A stretch of DNA of 64,000 bases from Bacteroidetes bacterium HGW-Bacteroidetes-1 (GCA_002842755.1 PHDU01000005.1:46280-110279), one strand, 5' to 3'; numbered from the stretch's first letter, positions 34,854 through 43,843 are shown. A program made the numbers and translations. The notes: generated by a model from the sequence alone, not told the origin.

Positions 34854-36574
34854 GCGAAAAGTTTGGCCTGTGTCAGTTCAATAAGCTCGATAACGATCTG
34901 TTTCATGTCTGGGTTCTTATCAAGGGTATCTTGAATCTTCATCCATTTTTTAAACTTAGCTTCACCAAGTTTTTTCTGCATGAAACCAAGTAACTCTTCT
35001 TTTGTAGCTTCCCGATCATCTTCATCGGATTCTTTTTCTGCTTTCTTCTTGGCCTTAACAGGTTTCTTCTTATCATCAGCATCTGTGTCAGTACCATTCT
35101 CAAAGTCATCAGGTGACTTATCACTTTCATCATCAGCGTTGATAAGAAGATCATCAATTTCGTCTTGGTGTTTTGCTTCTATGTCATCAAGACGCTTCTG
35201 TAATGCGAGAGCTTCTTCTTCAGTCATACCAAGGATAACTGTGTAAATAAACAAGTCATCGGCAAGACCAAGTTCAGCCCACATTGAGCCGCAATCCAAC
35301 TTGAGTTTTTCGATTCTCCAACGTCTTTCTTCATCAATGAAGTTAGAAATCGGCCAAGTCATTTTCAAATCTTCTGGTTTTACAATAACACCCTCAAGAG
35401 CAAGGGCACTGATGTAAAACTGTTTGATTTGAGGTTCAAGAATTGATTGAAAGCGTCGAATCTTTCGTAAGAAACCAGTCATCTGTGTTTCTGCCGTTGA
35501 TTTCGAGTTCAAATCTGTTTCTTTACCAATGATTACCTTTGGTGTGTTCGTAGCGAAGATCATCTTATTCTGGAAATAGTTGATGTCTTCAATGTTCTTA
35601 CCGGCCATGTTAGCATTATTCAGAGGAATAACATTGGCTCCCGAACCTTGTCTGGTAGGAACAACGATATCTTCAATTACAGAAAGTGGGTTGTATTCCC
35701 ACGACCACTGACCGGTTCTCTGATCAATGTATTTGCGTCTGAAAATCTTTTTCTTATATTTATCAACGTAATCAAGAGCTTCATCTCCTTCATAATTACC
35801 AACATCTACAACGATTGCATAGTGTTGGTTGGCTCTTGAAAGTCTTGTAATCATAAGACCTTCTTCCATAAGCCTTAACTGACGATATGAAAGTCTTGCA
35901 AACTGAAGCATTGAAGTACCTTTTCGATACTTCACATATTTGTTTCTGTCCAACGCCAAACAAAGGTGAAAGACTTCATCCTCTGTTAGTTCTGCAATAG
36001 TCTTACCTACATCATTAACCTGAAGATACGCAGGAGACTTGAGGTTGCCATTCTCGACGTTTGGAACCATTGTTTTAACAGAAATATGTCGAAAACCAAG
36101 AACTCTGTTTCTGTCCTTGTTTACGATGAGTTCTTCAAAGTTATCACCATACTTGAGAGTATTGCGAACCATCGTAAAAGCCTCTTGTTGCATATTTGTT
36201 CTGTTTGTAATATCGTCGATCTTCTTTTGAACAGAACTGCGCGGATGTGCTACTTTGAAAATCTCCGTCTTTGATGTATCACTTGGGTAGACAACAAAAT
36301 CTGCGTTTGCATCAAGTGCAGCAGACATTTCTGGTACTTCTTCATCCATCAAATCATAATCAAGATACTTTCGTTTGTCACTTGCGTTGCGATCAAGCTT
36401 GGTTTCGATGTAATTTTCCCAATTGAACATCGTGTCTACATCGTCTGTCTGGCTTTTAGGGGAAGCCATTTGTGTATTGAACTTTTCAAGCATATCCATA
36501 CGGACTTCATTACGAACCTGTTCAAGTTCGGCTTCTTTACGACTATTCCACCAATTTTTTATGGAGTCAAACAT
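34850..36574 (-). CDS. Portal protein, T4 gp20-like, 574 aa
   Basis: The ATG at 36574 is chosen because AAGGGG lies eight bases upstream; a longer frame starting at 36598 would overlap terminase and has no ribosome site. Order of features fits gp20: EVPEMSAALDANADFVVYPS (about 80-99), GDNFEELIVNKDRN, RLSRANQHYAIVVDVGNYEG, and a crown/clip region with DLNSKSTAETQMTGFLRKIR. The C-terminal 90 residues are a highly charged acidic then basic tail. Twelve copies form the DNA channel and dock the terminase. Overlaps the MuF-like gene by ATGA. Confidence 0.88.
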   Translation of the reverse strand: MFDSIKNWWNSRKEAELEQVRNEVRMDMLEKFNTQMASPKSQTDDVDTMFNWENYIETKLDRNASDKRKYLDYDLMDEEVPEMSAALDANADFVVYPSDTSKTEIFKVAHPRSSVQKKIDDITNRTNMQQEAFTMVRNTLKYGDNFEELIVNKDRNRVLGFRHISVKTMVPNVENGNLKSPAYLQVNDVGKTIAELTEDEVFHLCLALDRNKYVKYRKGTSMLQFARLSYRQLRLMEEGLMITRLSRANQHYAIVVDVGNYEGDEALDYVDKYKKKIFRRKYIDQRTGQWSWEYNPLSVIEDIVVPTRQGSGANVIPLNNANMAGKNIEDINYFQNKMIFATNTPKVIIGKETDLNSKSTAETQMTGFLRKIRRFQSILEPQIKQFYISALALEGVIVKPEDLKMTWPISNFIDEERRWRIEKLKLDCGSMWAELGLADDLFIYTVILGMTEEEALALQKRLDDIEAKHQDEIDDLLINADDESDKSPDDFENGTDTDADDKKKPVKAKKKAEKESDEDDREATKEELLGFMQKKLGEAKFKKWMKIQDTLDKNPDMKQIVIELIELTQAKLFA

Positions 36575-36579
36575 CTTGG

Positions 36580-38964
36580 CTACCCCTTCTGCACCCATTT
36601 ATTAAATTTTTCGAGAGTATCTTCTAACGATTCTCTTGATGATACACTAGAACCATCATGAATTGCAACAGGCATTAGTGGTGTTTCGTTGTACATTGGA
36701 TTGATATGCATATGGTAAATGATCTGACCAACGGCATCACTTAAATCCTTTGAGTTGTGTACAAATATTCCTGCACTTAAAGCGAAGTTACTTGTTAGTG
36801 GCACTTCAATATCATACACTGGAATTTCTTCGTCACTAATGATTGTGATAACAAATGAAACAGCACAACTACCATCAAATGACATCAATGAATCATTTTC
36901 AACCAATTCGTCGGCGCGTTTATATGACCCATCTCTCACCATAAATGGATGTTCCACGGTACATTTAACCACTTCGCCATTATCGAGAGTGACTTCTAAG
37001 TATTCTTTAACCTTCTTTGTTTCCCATATTTTTTTAGCAATGGTTGGAACGATTACGCCATTTTCATTACAGCCATATAGTTCAACATTTTCTTGACCAA
37101 CAAGTTCAGATATTGGAACATGTTTACCGTTCAGCAACTTTATTTTTGTATCCCCTAATAAACAGCTCCTTACATTATGATCAATTTTGCCTTTAACATA
37201 ATCTCTTTCAAGTTCGTTTAATTCTAACTCTAATAAAGGATGATATACCGAAGCAATCCTCTCTTCGTATAACGCAGTTCTAAATGTTTCGTATGGTTCT
37301 GTTGTTTTATCCATTGAAATGTAAACTGCTTCAATGTTATTTCGTTTTAAGATTTGTAAAAAGTCTGCCGATTGGAAACCATCCATTGACGCCAATCGGA
37401 TTCTGTAACCATTTTTCATCATTTGAAAAATCAAATAACGAACACGACCAAGTTCTACTTCGCCGAACTCTTCTTCCTTCTTGATGCTTAATAACAGTTC
37501 TATAACACATTTAGGCATCTTTTCCTTGTAAACCTTCATAGTTTGTGTAGCTGCATCTAAATATGTTCTTTCTACCTGTTCCATTCCGTCGATATACCCA
37601 ACAGCAATACCAAATCTATCCTTCTTCAAACCAATATCCACACCGACGTATCTAATATGGCCGGGTTTCCTTATCGGTACATTAAGAAGGTGTTCCAACG
37701 CCATATATTCTGGTTTTGGTGAAAGCGTAGCAACATCAACGCTAAATATTCGCTCAAGACCCATTTCTGTACCGGATTGGAACATCTTGCCGATATATTC
37801 TTTATTGCCGATAAATGGTTGAACTGTATAGATACCGATACCTGCGATATCTCGGATAGCATTGTCGATATCGCTTTGGAATTTATCGTAAAAATCCATT
37901 GGTACGTGGATAACTTCGCCTACAATGTCGCGATCCCATTCATCAAGGATTCTACTGCGTCTATTCAATCCACCAATTTCTACACGGAATTCATCTTTTG
38001 AATAACGTTCACGGTTAACTTTCCATAAGTTGTAATCCATGACAAAGCATTGTTTCTTGCCTTTTTCTTTCTCAAGCTCCATCGCTTTGTTAATACGTTC
38101 ACTTGTGAAGTCATTTGGATAAACTTTAGATGAGCCAATGTAAAAGATTCCCGGCTTATGTCCTTTTTTCAAGAAACGGGCATCCAACCTTCTGCGAACA
38201 CTCTGATAGAGTACCAGTGCTTCATCGAAGATTTCTCCAGCATCCTGTGCTCGTTTTGAATTGCTTACCTTTTTGAAAAAGTTGGCTTCATCGAGAGCAG
38301 CAGCATAAATATTCAAACCGATTGTAGATGAGTGTGATGATGTTGCACTCATAAGTTCAATATTGTTTGGGAACAATAATGAATCGGCGGCTCGTTTATC
38401 ATCATATTGAAAGTTTTCTTTAAAGTATGGAATGATTTTAAGAGCCTCTTTAACACCAGAGAACATATTTTTCTTGCCCTGTTTTTCTGTAATAGAAATG
38501 ATCATTACAGTTATCTTCGTGTTAGAAGCAAGTTCAAAATACTTCTGTGGGTGTTTTAAACAAGACAGCAAATACAGTTGCCATAATAGGGAAATTTCCA
38601 TAAAGAATGATTTCCCCCAACCGATACCACCGGTTAGAATAGCTTCATTATATTCTGAATCAGGCCCATGTAATTCGCAGAAATCTTTAAATAATTGATC
38701 ATGTAATGTTTCACAAACACCAATCCCGGTTTCTGGATTCTTTCCAAGGTAATAAGGGTCAGTTAAAAAAACAGTTGGCGAAACCGGTGTCCACTTGTAA
38801 GGATTTGCTTCTTCAAGAAGTTCAGAAAACGATTCTTCGATCATTTTAAGAATCAATTCTTCATTACCGGCGTATTTTTCAAGAAGTTCTTGTACAAAAC
38901 CCTCATTATCAAGAGTTTTTAACAAAATCTTCCTTATTTCTTCAACCTTATTGTTTTTAATCAT
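36580..38964 (-). CDS. Terminase large subunit interrupted by a mini-intein, 794 aa precursor
   Basis: The ATPase half has Walker A GGIGWGKS (112-119) and Walker B AAALDEA with D225-E226. The RNase H-like nuclease has D442 (VGVDIG), D528 (ASMDGF) and D743 (SKDLSDAVG). The intein occupies residues 601-737, just before SKDLSDAVG, so splicing is needed to complete the nuclease site. Mature length would be 657 residues. The enzyme cuts and pumps DNA into the prohead through the portal encoded next. No small terminase is evident in the window. The gene is the first of the leftward block. Confidence 0.92.
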   Translation of the reverse strand: MIKNNKVEEIRKILLKTLDNEGFVQELLEKYAGNEELILKMIEESFSELLEEANPYKWTPVSPTVFLTDPYYLGKNPETGIGVCETLHDQLFKDFCELHGPDSEYNEAILTGGIGWGKSFFMEISLLWQLYLLSCLKHPQKYFELASNTKITVMIISITEKQGKKNMFSGVKEALKIIPYFKENFQYDDKRAADSLLFPNNIELMSATSSHSSTIGLNIYAAALDEANFFKKVSNSKRAQDAGEIFDEALVLYQSVRRRLDARFLKKGHKPGIFYIGSSKVYPNDFTSERINKAMELEKEKGKKQCFVMDYNLWKVNRERYSKDEFRVEIGGLNRRSRILDEWDRDIVGEVIHVPMDFYDKFQSDIDNAIRDIAGIGIYTVQPFIGNKEYIGKMFQSGTEMGLERIFSVDVATLSPKPEYMALEHLLNVPIRKPGHIRYVGVDIGLKKDRFGIAVGYIDGMEQVERTYLDAATQTMKVYKEKMPKCVIELLLSIKKEEEFGEVELGRVRYLIFQMMKNGYRIRLASMDGFQSADFLQILKRNNIEAVYISMDKTTEPYETFRTALYEERIASVYHPLLELELNELERDYVKGKIDHNVRSCLLGDTKIKLLNGKHVPISELVGQENVELYGCNENGVIVPTIAKKIWETKKVKEYLEVTLDNGEVVKCTVEHPFMVRDGSYKRADELVENDSLMSFDGSCAVSFVITIISDEEIPVYDIEVPLTSNFALSAGIFVHNSKDLSDAVGQIIYHMHINPMYNETPLMPVAIHDGSSVSSRESLEDTLEKFNKWVQKG
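36754..37164 (-). other. Mini-intein in terminase, 137 aa, no endonuclease
   Basis: Starts at Cys601 (CLLGDTKIKLLNGKHVPISE) and ends at His736-Asn737 (SAGIFVHN), followed by Ser738. Block B is CTVEHPFMV, block F is IPVYDIEVPLTSNFALSAG. There is no endonuclease or linker domain, so it can splice but not home. The +1 residue is Ser, unlike the Cys of the intein in the MuF-like gene, which argues for separate origins. Confidence 0.9.
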
Positions 38965-38979
38965 AATTAAAAGAACCTA

Positions 38980-39008
38980 TTGACAAACAAACCTTTTCAT
39001 GTTAGAAT
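38980..39008 (+). promoter_or_regulatory. Strong sigma-70 promoter for the plus-strand block
   Basis: TTGACA (38980-38985), 17-base spacer, TAGAAT (39003-39008). It lies between the divergent terminase and 145-residue genes, with transcription expected near 39015 and AGGAG before the ATG at 39061. Confidence 0.82.
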
Positions 39009-39060
39009 CGCATCTCAAGCGAGTTTTAAACACCTTCATCATAATAGATAGGAGCATACA

Positions 39061-39498
39061 ATGTCAAGTAAGAAGGAAGTTTTACAACCAAAACCAAAAG
39101 TTTTGGATTCTGGTAAGAGGCAAGAGTTTTCTACCGGGAGCAGGAGAGATATACAAGAAGGAAAAGGGCTTCCAAGTTTATTACAGCTAATTGCGATTAT
39201 GGAAGTTGCTAAAGTGTGTGAAGCCGGTGCTGAAAAATACGGGAGAGAAAATTGGAGAAAAGGGCAACCATTGAGCAGGTATTTTGACTCAGCGATAAGG
39301 CATATGTTTAAATTCGCTTTAAACTGGAAAGACGAACCGCATTTACCACAAGCCATTTGGAATCTCATGTGTTTAATTGAAACAAAGTCTATGATAACAA
39401 TGGGGTTGCTGCCAAAAGAATTAGATGACCTACCAAATGAATTTTTTCAGAATGATGATATGGCAAATCTAATGAAAACAATGCTTGGGTATTCATAA
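39061..39498 (+). CDS. dATP/dGTP diphosphohydrolase N-terminal-type (DUF5664) protein, 145 aa
   Basis: The core SRRDIQEGKGLPSLLQLIAI, CEAGAEKYGRENWRKGQPLS and DSAIRHMFKFALNW matches small phage proteins of the DUF5664 group, now described as the N-terminal domain of dATP/dGTP diphosphohydrolases. The all-helical pattern with ExxAxKY and RHMxKF is that of MazG-type NTP pyrophosphatases. It would hydrolyse dNTPs to shape the phage pool. As first gene after the promoter and next to ThyX it belongs to nucleotide metabolism. No companion PurZ is seen, so a modified-base pathway is not supported. Confidence 0.7.
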   Translation: MSSKKEVLQPKPKVLDSGKRQEFSTGSRRDIQEGKGLPSLLQLIAIMEVAKVCEAGAEKYGRENWRKGQPLSRYFDSAIRHMFKFALNWKDEPHLPQAIWNLMCLIETKSMITMGLLPKELDDLPNEFFQNDDMANLMKTMLGYS

Positions 39499-39499
39499 A

Positions 39500-40159
39500 A
39501 TGAGAAAAATAATAGTTGATCTTTTACATTATACACCAGAGTTTGTTGGTGTAAATGCGGTAAAAAAACCATACAAGAATGAAATAGCAACTGTTGAGAC
39601 AGAGGTTAAAGTTGTATTACCACCACATAATCACAGTAGCGTTGCTGAACATACTGTTCTTAACTTCAATATCTGTGGTGCGAGCCGTCTTTGCATCCAA
39701 GAACTTTTGCGTCATAGAATGTCTGAATTAGACGTTGCGGATATGTTTTCATCTGCAACCGTTGAGAGTACAAGGTACACCCTAAACAAAGTTCTAAAGA
39801 TGGATTTAGACACGATTGATATATGGGATTACTTTGTTGAACCACTTTATGATCCCAAGCGATTTTCTAGCCTCAAAGAATATGAGTTGTTTATCATGGA
39901 GCTTGCATCGTTCAATTATTGTGCTCTTGAGAACATGATTGGTCAGATGAAATGCAATACCCCAAACGACTTCATTAAGTATTTCCTTCCTGAAGGATGG
40001 CGGGTTGATTTGGCCTTTTCTATCAACCTTCGCTCGTTCATAAACTTTGTTTCGTTGCGGTATAATCCAAAGGCTCACTTCGAAATAAGACACTTGGCAA
40101 AATTGATGCTCGATAGCATCAGAAATACATATTTGATTAAATTTTTCCCAAATATTTGA
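39500..40159 (+). CDS. thyX: Flavin-dependent thymidylate synthase ThyX, 219 aa
   Basis: Makes dTMP from dUMP with FAD and methylene-tetrahydrofolate. The start is ATG 39500, two bases after the stop of the previous gene. HNHSSVAEHTVLNFNICGAS and LCIQELLRHRMSE show the conserved His region and the RHR of the ThyX motif, and VESTRYTL the S-x-RY end. In the usual motif RHR is followed seven residues later by S; here the S-T-R-Y comes about fifteen residues later, so eight or so residues seem inserted. The C-terminal FINFVSLRYNPKAHFEIRHL matches the R-L-x-x-x-A-Q-x-E-I-R part. The gene fits with dUTPase downstream. Confidence 0.85.
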   Translation: MRKIIVDLLHYTPEFVGVNAVKKPYKNEIATVETEVKVVLPPHNHSSVAEHTVLNFNICGASRLCIQELLRHRMSELDVADMFSSATVESTRYTLNKVLKMDLDTIDIWDYFVEPLYDPKRFSSLKEYELFIMELASFNYCALENMIGQMKCNTPNDFIKYFLPEGWRVDLAFSINLRSFINFVSLRYNPKAHFEIRHLAKLMLDSIRNTYLIKFFPNI

Positions 40160-40182
40160 ACTTTTGACACGAAAGGTATATC

Positions 40183-40722
40183 ATGAATTACAAGTTATTT
40201 GAGAACACACTGTCACAAATTGAACGGAAAGACATTAGAGATTTCACCATCGCCTGTTTAAAGGATGCCCCCGATTTTCTCGACACTGTACCCGCTTCTG
40301 TATCTGGTAAATATCATCCACCGGAAGCTACAGAAAAGGGTGGTCTTGTCTGGCATGTTAAACGAGCATGTTGGTTCGCTAATATGTTTTTTGGAGCGTT
40401 TAAATGGGGGGTCGATAACATAAGAACAGACATCATTCTTTCTGCACTGCTTTTACACGACATTGGTAAGCAGGAAAGTTATGGAAAAGATTACTGGAAA
40501 TATGTAAATCACCCACTAACCGCAGGTAAAATGATTGCCAAAAACAAACACATGATCCCTGAGAAGGTATTCAACATCATTCAAAATTGTGTTCACCAAC
40601 ACATGCATGTATTCGGCCCTAAAGACATCATTAAACCAACAGAAGATTTAAACATCTGTGAATTGATTGTATATCAATGTGATTACTTGTCTGCGAAGAA
40701 GGATTTAAAAATCATTATCTAA
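40183..40722 (+). CDS. HD-domain metal-dependent phosphohydrolase, 179 aa
   Basis: An HD-type protein with H58 in GGLVWHVKRACW, the HD pair H92-D93 in LLLHDIGKQE, and later histidines in VNHPLTAG and CVHQHMHVF. This is the YfbR/HD-nucleotidase-like arrangement. In a deoxynucleotide operon it is likely a 5'-nucleotidase or dNTP hydrolase, for example acting on dCMP or dUMP levels; the substrate cannot be read from sequence. AAAGG lies before the ATG. Confidence 0.75.
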   Translation: MNYKLFENTLSQIERKDIRDFTIACLKDAPDFLDTVPASVSGKYHPPEATEKGGLVWHVKRACWFANMFFGAFKWGVDNIRTDIILSALLLHDIGKQESYGKDYWKYVNHPLTAGKMIAKNKHMIPEKVFNIIQNCVHQHMHVFGPKDIIKPTEDLNICELIVYQCDYLSAKKDLKIII

Positions 40723-40737
40723 TGGGAGTCTCCTATC

Positions 40738-42579
40738 GTGTTTAGCCTGACCAATGAGCAGTTAAGAGCAATGGATGAATTTGTTCATGATTACATAAAA
40801 GCAGAAAATGCAGCCACCGGTTCTCGTTATGATGCAAATGCGAACGTAACTAACAAAAATGTAATTACGTTGTTAGGTGAAATGGTAAAACCTATATTTT
40901 TGCAATATAATCGTTACTCTCGTTTTAATCAAATTGAAAAAGATTTTGGTAAGGACATTGCAGCGAATTATATTGATGATATAAAGAATTGTCGCATTTA
41001 TCAACATGATGAAACACATACACTGATTCCATATTGTTTAAGTATTTCTCTATTTCCGTTTTTACAAAACGGTTCTAAATCCATTGGTGGTATTACCGAG
41101 AAGCCAAAACATTTATCATCTTTTGCTGGTGGGTTAATCAACCTTCTTAACCAGATTGCGGCAACCGTTGCTGGTGCTGTGGCGGTTCCTTCACTTTTGA
41201 TATGCTTTGATCATTTTGCCAGAAATGAATATGGTGATGATTACTTGAATACAAATACATATGAAGTAATCCAAGAACTTAAACATATTGTATTTTACTT
41301 AAATGAACCGTGTAGTGGAAGAAATGGTCAAAGTATTTTCTGGAATGTTAGCATATTTGACTCGAATTACCTTGAGGGATTATATGGGGATTTTGTATTT
41401 CCAGATGATTTTTCTAAAGTAGATACAAAATCTGTCATGAAACTTCAAAAATTTTTCTTGTCATGGTTTAATAAACGCCGAGAAAAGACTCTACTAACGT
41501 TTCCGGTCGTTACTTGTGCGATGGTCTATGATAAAAACAAGCAGGTTATTGATACAGAGTTTAAGAAAACCGTTTGTGATGAGCTTGCGAATGGTAATGG
41601 ATTCTTCGTTTATCTATCAGACAGTGTTGATTCATTGAGTTCTTGTTGTAGACTTCGAAATGAAGTTAAGAACACATTTTCATTCACGTTGGGTAATGTT
41701 GGAGAAATGACTGGTTCTGTCAATGTCATCACATTGAACATGAATCGCTTTATTCAAGATACTTATAAACTGGCACAGGCGACTAAGTTCGATTTCTCTG
41801 ATGTGCTCATTTCAGAATTGAGGAAAATGGTTCAGCGAGTGCATAAATATCACGTTTCAATTCGTAAAATATACGAATTTATGCGGGACAATCAAATGTA
41901 TCCAGCACATGATGCAAACTTCATATCTCTGGAAAAACAATTCTCCACAATGGGGATCAATGGTCTTGTTGAAGGTGCTGAATTCCTTGGTTATGATATT
42001 TCGCCAAATGAAAACTACATGAATTTCTGTGCCGAAATTCTAAAAACTATTTCTGAAGAAAACAAAAAAGCCAAAGAACTTTACGGCATAATGTTTAACA
42101 CAGAGTTTGTTCCCGGCGAAAACGCTGGTCATAAGCTGGCTCAGTGGGATAAACGCGATGGTTACGTTGTTCCAAGAGAGTGTTACAACTCATATTTCTA
42201 TCGTGTTGAAGATGATGGGTTGAGTGTAATTGAGAAGGCTAAGATGCATGGTAAGCTTGTTACTCAGCATCTTGATGGTGGTAGTGCTGTTCATTACAAC
42301 ATGGATAGTTACATGACACCAGAACAATACTCAAAGTGGATTGATGTAAATGCTTATGTTGGCGTCAATTACTTTTGCACAAACATCTTGATTACATGTT
42401 GTGAAGAAGAAACTTGTGGATTCATCAACAAAAACACGGAACAACATTGTATCAAGTGTGGTAGCAAGAATATATCTCATGCCACAAGGATTATAGGGTT
42501 CTTGAAAAAGATTAAGAACTTTTCAAAGGCCAGACAAGAAGAAGCGGCGTTGAGATTCTATCACAAGGATATTCCATGA
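40738..42579 (+). CDS. nrdD: Anaerobic ribonucleoside-triphosphate reductase NrdD, 613 aa
   Basis: Class III enzyme that turns rNTPs to dNTPs using a glycyl radical. A GTG start is chosen with GGGAG ten bases upstream. The radical glycine is in TRIIGFLKK (G587). A C-terminal zinc ribbon has C555, C560, C571 and C574. Length and lack of an N-terminal ATP cone are like T4 NrdD (about 605 residues), so allosteric control by dATP is likely reduced. Overlaps the activase gene by ATGA. It requires anaerobic conditions. Confidence 0.92.
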   Translation: MFSLTNEQLRAMDEFVHDYIKAENAATGSRYDANANVTNKNVITLLGEMVKPIFLQYNRYSRFNQIEKDFGKDIAANYIDDIKNCRIYQHDETHTLIPYCLSISLFPFLQNGSKSIGGITEKPKHLSSFAGGLINLLNQIAATVAGAVAVPSLLICFDHFARNEYGDDYLNTNTYEVIQELKHIVFYLNEPCSGRNGQSIFWNVSIFDSNYLEGLYGDFVFPDDFSKVDTKSVMKLQKFFLSWFNKRREKTLLTFPVVTCAMVYDKNKQVIDTEFKKTVCDELANGNGFFVYLSDSVDSLSSCCRLRNEVKNTFSFTLGNVGEMTGSVNVITLNMNRFIQDTYKLAQATKFDFSDVLISELRKMVQRVHKYHVSIRKIYEFMRDNQMYPAHDANFISLEKQFSTMGINGLVEGAEFLGYDISPNENYMNFCAEILKTISEENKKAKELYGIMFNTEFVPGENAGHKLAQWDKRDGYVVPRECYNSYFYRVEDDGLSVIEKAKMHGKLVTQHLDGGSAVHYNMDSYMTPEQYSKWIDVNAYVGVNYFCTNILITCCEEETCGFINKNTEQHCIKCGSKNISHATRIIGFLKKIKNFSKARQEEAALRFYHKDIP

Positions 42580-42998
42580 GGTTCTTATCAGAACAAATCG
42601 TTTTCCAAGAAATACCAAAAGAAATCAGTTTGGCATTTGAGATAACCAACTGTCCGAGGCGATGTAAAGGATGTCATACACCAGAGTTACAGCAGGATAT
42701 TGGTCGTCTATTAACACAATATCGGTTCGATATTGTCTGTGAGAAATATGCATCTGCTGATGGTAAGTTCTTGTTTAGCTGTGTCTTGTTCTTGGGCGGC
42801 GAACAGCATCCAGAATTTATAAGCTTTTTAAAGCTGTGTAAAACATACAGACTAAAAACAGCTTTATATACTGGTGCATCCGAAATAAGTGTTGATGTTC
42901 TTAATCTATTGGATTATGTTAAACTTGGTGAATATGTTCATGAACTTGGTGGATTGAATTCGCCAACAACAAATCAACTATTCTTAGAATTAATTTAA
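42576..42998 (+). CDS. nrdG: Anaerobic RNR activating enzyme NrdG, 140 aa
   Basis: Radical SAM activase that makes the glycyl radical on NrdD. The CX3CX2C cluster is C26, C30 and C33 in NCPRRCKGCHTPEL, binding a 4Fe-4S centre. CVLFLGGEQHPEF is the SAM-binding GGE motif. Slightly shorter than the bacterial enzyme (about 154 residues) but complete. The start overlaps the nrdD stop, which fits a 1:1 partner. Confidence 0.92.
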   Translation: MRFLSEQIVFQEIPKEISLAFEITNCPRRCKGCHTPELQQDIGRLLTQYRFDIVCEKYASADGKFLFSCVLFLGGEQHPEFISFLKLCKTYRLKTALYTGASEISVDVLNLLDYVKLGEYVHELGGLNSPTTNQLFLELI

Positions 42999-43009
42999 GG
43001 AGTAAAACG

Positions 43010-43534
43010 ATGGAAGTTCAGAAGTTTAAAAGCATGGAAGAAATGATTTATCGGGTAATGTTACAAGGTACCCATGTTGGTGATAGTTTTAAATTAAGGC
43101 CGAAAAACCTGATTGGTTTTAAAAAGATTCACCCAGATGCAGTTATCCCACAACGAGCAGATACAGGATGTGCTGGTTATGATCTGACATCCATTATGGA
43201 TATCGTTATTCCAGCTCACAAATCAGCTCTTGTAAAGACAGGTCTTATCTGGCAACCATCAGATTTGATAGAATTGCAGATAAGACCAAGAAGCGGCCTT
43301 GCTGCTAAACACATGATTACAGTTCTAAATACACCCGGAACGGTGGATGAAAGCTATCGCGGGGAAATTTGTGTAATCCTTATGAATCATTCTGATATTG
43401 ATTACACGGTTAACAAAGGCGATCGTATAGCACAGGCAGTATTTGCCCCTATTCTTAATGTAGTTGTTGCTGAAATTGAAGAAGTTAATGCAACCATTCG
43501 TGGTGATGGCGCAATGGGGAGTACTGGTAAATGA
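43010..43534 (+). CDS. dut: dUTP pyrophosphatase, 174 aa
   Basis: Trimeric dUTPase that gives dUMP for ThyX and keeps uracil out of DNA. All five motifs are present: ADTGCAGYDL (50-59), RPRSGLA (92-98), LNTPGTVDESYRGEI (106-120), GDRIAQAVF (137-145) and RGDGAMGSTG near the end. There is an N-terminal extension of about 35 residues without known function. TTAAGGAG precedes the ATG and the stop overlaps the next start. Confidence 0.93.
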   Translation: MEVQKFKSMEEMIYRVMLQGTHVGDSFKLRPKNLIGFKKIHPDAVIPQRADTGCAGYDLTSIMDIVIPAHKSALVKTGLIWQPSDLIELQIRPRSGLAAKHMITVLNTPGTVDESYRGEICVILMNHSDIDYTVNKGDRIAQAVFAPILNVVVAEIEEVNATIRGDGAMGSTGK

Positions 43535-43737
43535 AAAGAGCAAAACTAACTTATTACTGTCCTGAGTGTGATACAACTGTTGAGAAATTTGTTGAATTTG
43601 AAGGTTCTCAATTGTCTATGTCATCGGTTGAACTGTCTATCCCCTGTGACAAAACAAAGAACTGTCGGAAGATGAAGTTGACAAAACTTGGCCTGCCTGA
43701 TAATATGAAGGATAGTCGCCAAAAACTTTTAGGTTAG
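43531..43737 (+). CDS. Small zinc-ribbon-like protein, 68 aa
   Basis: YYCPECDTTVEKFVEF (9-24) gives a CxxC pair, and CDKTKNC (39-45) a second pair, suiting one zinc ion. It is coupled to dut by ATGA and ends the first transcription unit at a terminator. Function unknown. Confidence 0.65.
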   Translation: MKRAKLTYYCPECDTTVEKFVEFEGSQLSMSSVELSIPCDKTKNCRKMKLTKLGLPDNMKDSRQKLLG

Positions 43738-43767
43738 TCTGGAATGGTGTGTTTTGATGGGATTTTT

Positions 43768-43798
43768 AAACCGGCCTTAATTGCCGGTTTCTTTTTTC
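43768..43798 (+). terminator. Rho-independent terminator after the nucleotide-metabolism genes
   Basis: AAACCGGC pairs with GCCGGTTT around a 7-nt loop and is followed by CTTTTTTC. Confidence 0.9.
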
Positions 43799-43807
43799 TA
43801 AAACTTG

Positions 43808-43837
43808 TTGACAACTAAGATGATTCTGTGCTATATT
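43808..43837 (+). promoter_or_regulatory. Sigma-70-like promoter for the second plus-strand unit
   Basis: TTGACA (43808-43813), 18-base spacer, TATATT (43832-43837), starting ten bases after the terminator. The expected transcription start coincides with the ATG at 43844. Confidence 0.7.
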
Positions 43838-43843
43838 CTTTAT

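Noticed and set aside
36575..36598. Longer portal start overlapping the terminase gene
   Set aside because: No ribosome site before it, whereas the ATG at 36574 has AAGGGG.
39041..39067. Divergent minus-strand promoter for terminase (TTGACA and TATTAT)
   Set aside because: Spacer is only 15 bases, below the usual 16-18, and one box lies inside the opposite gene; left uncalled.
39061..39498. Evidence for a 2-aminoadenine (Z) genome from the diphosphohydrolase-like gene
   Set aside because: No PurZ or special polymerase is in the window, and this family is common in phages without that base.
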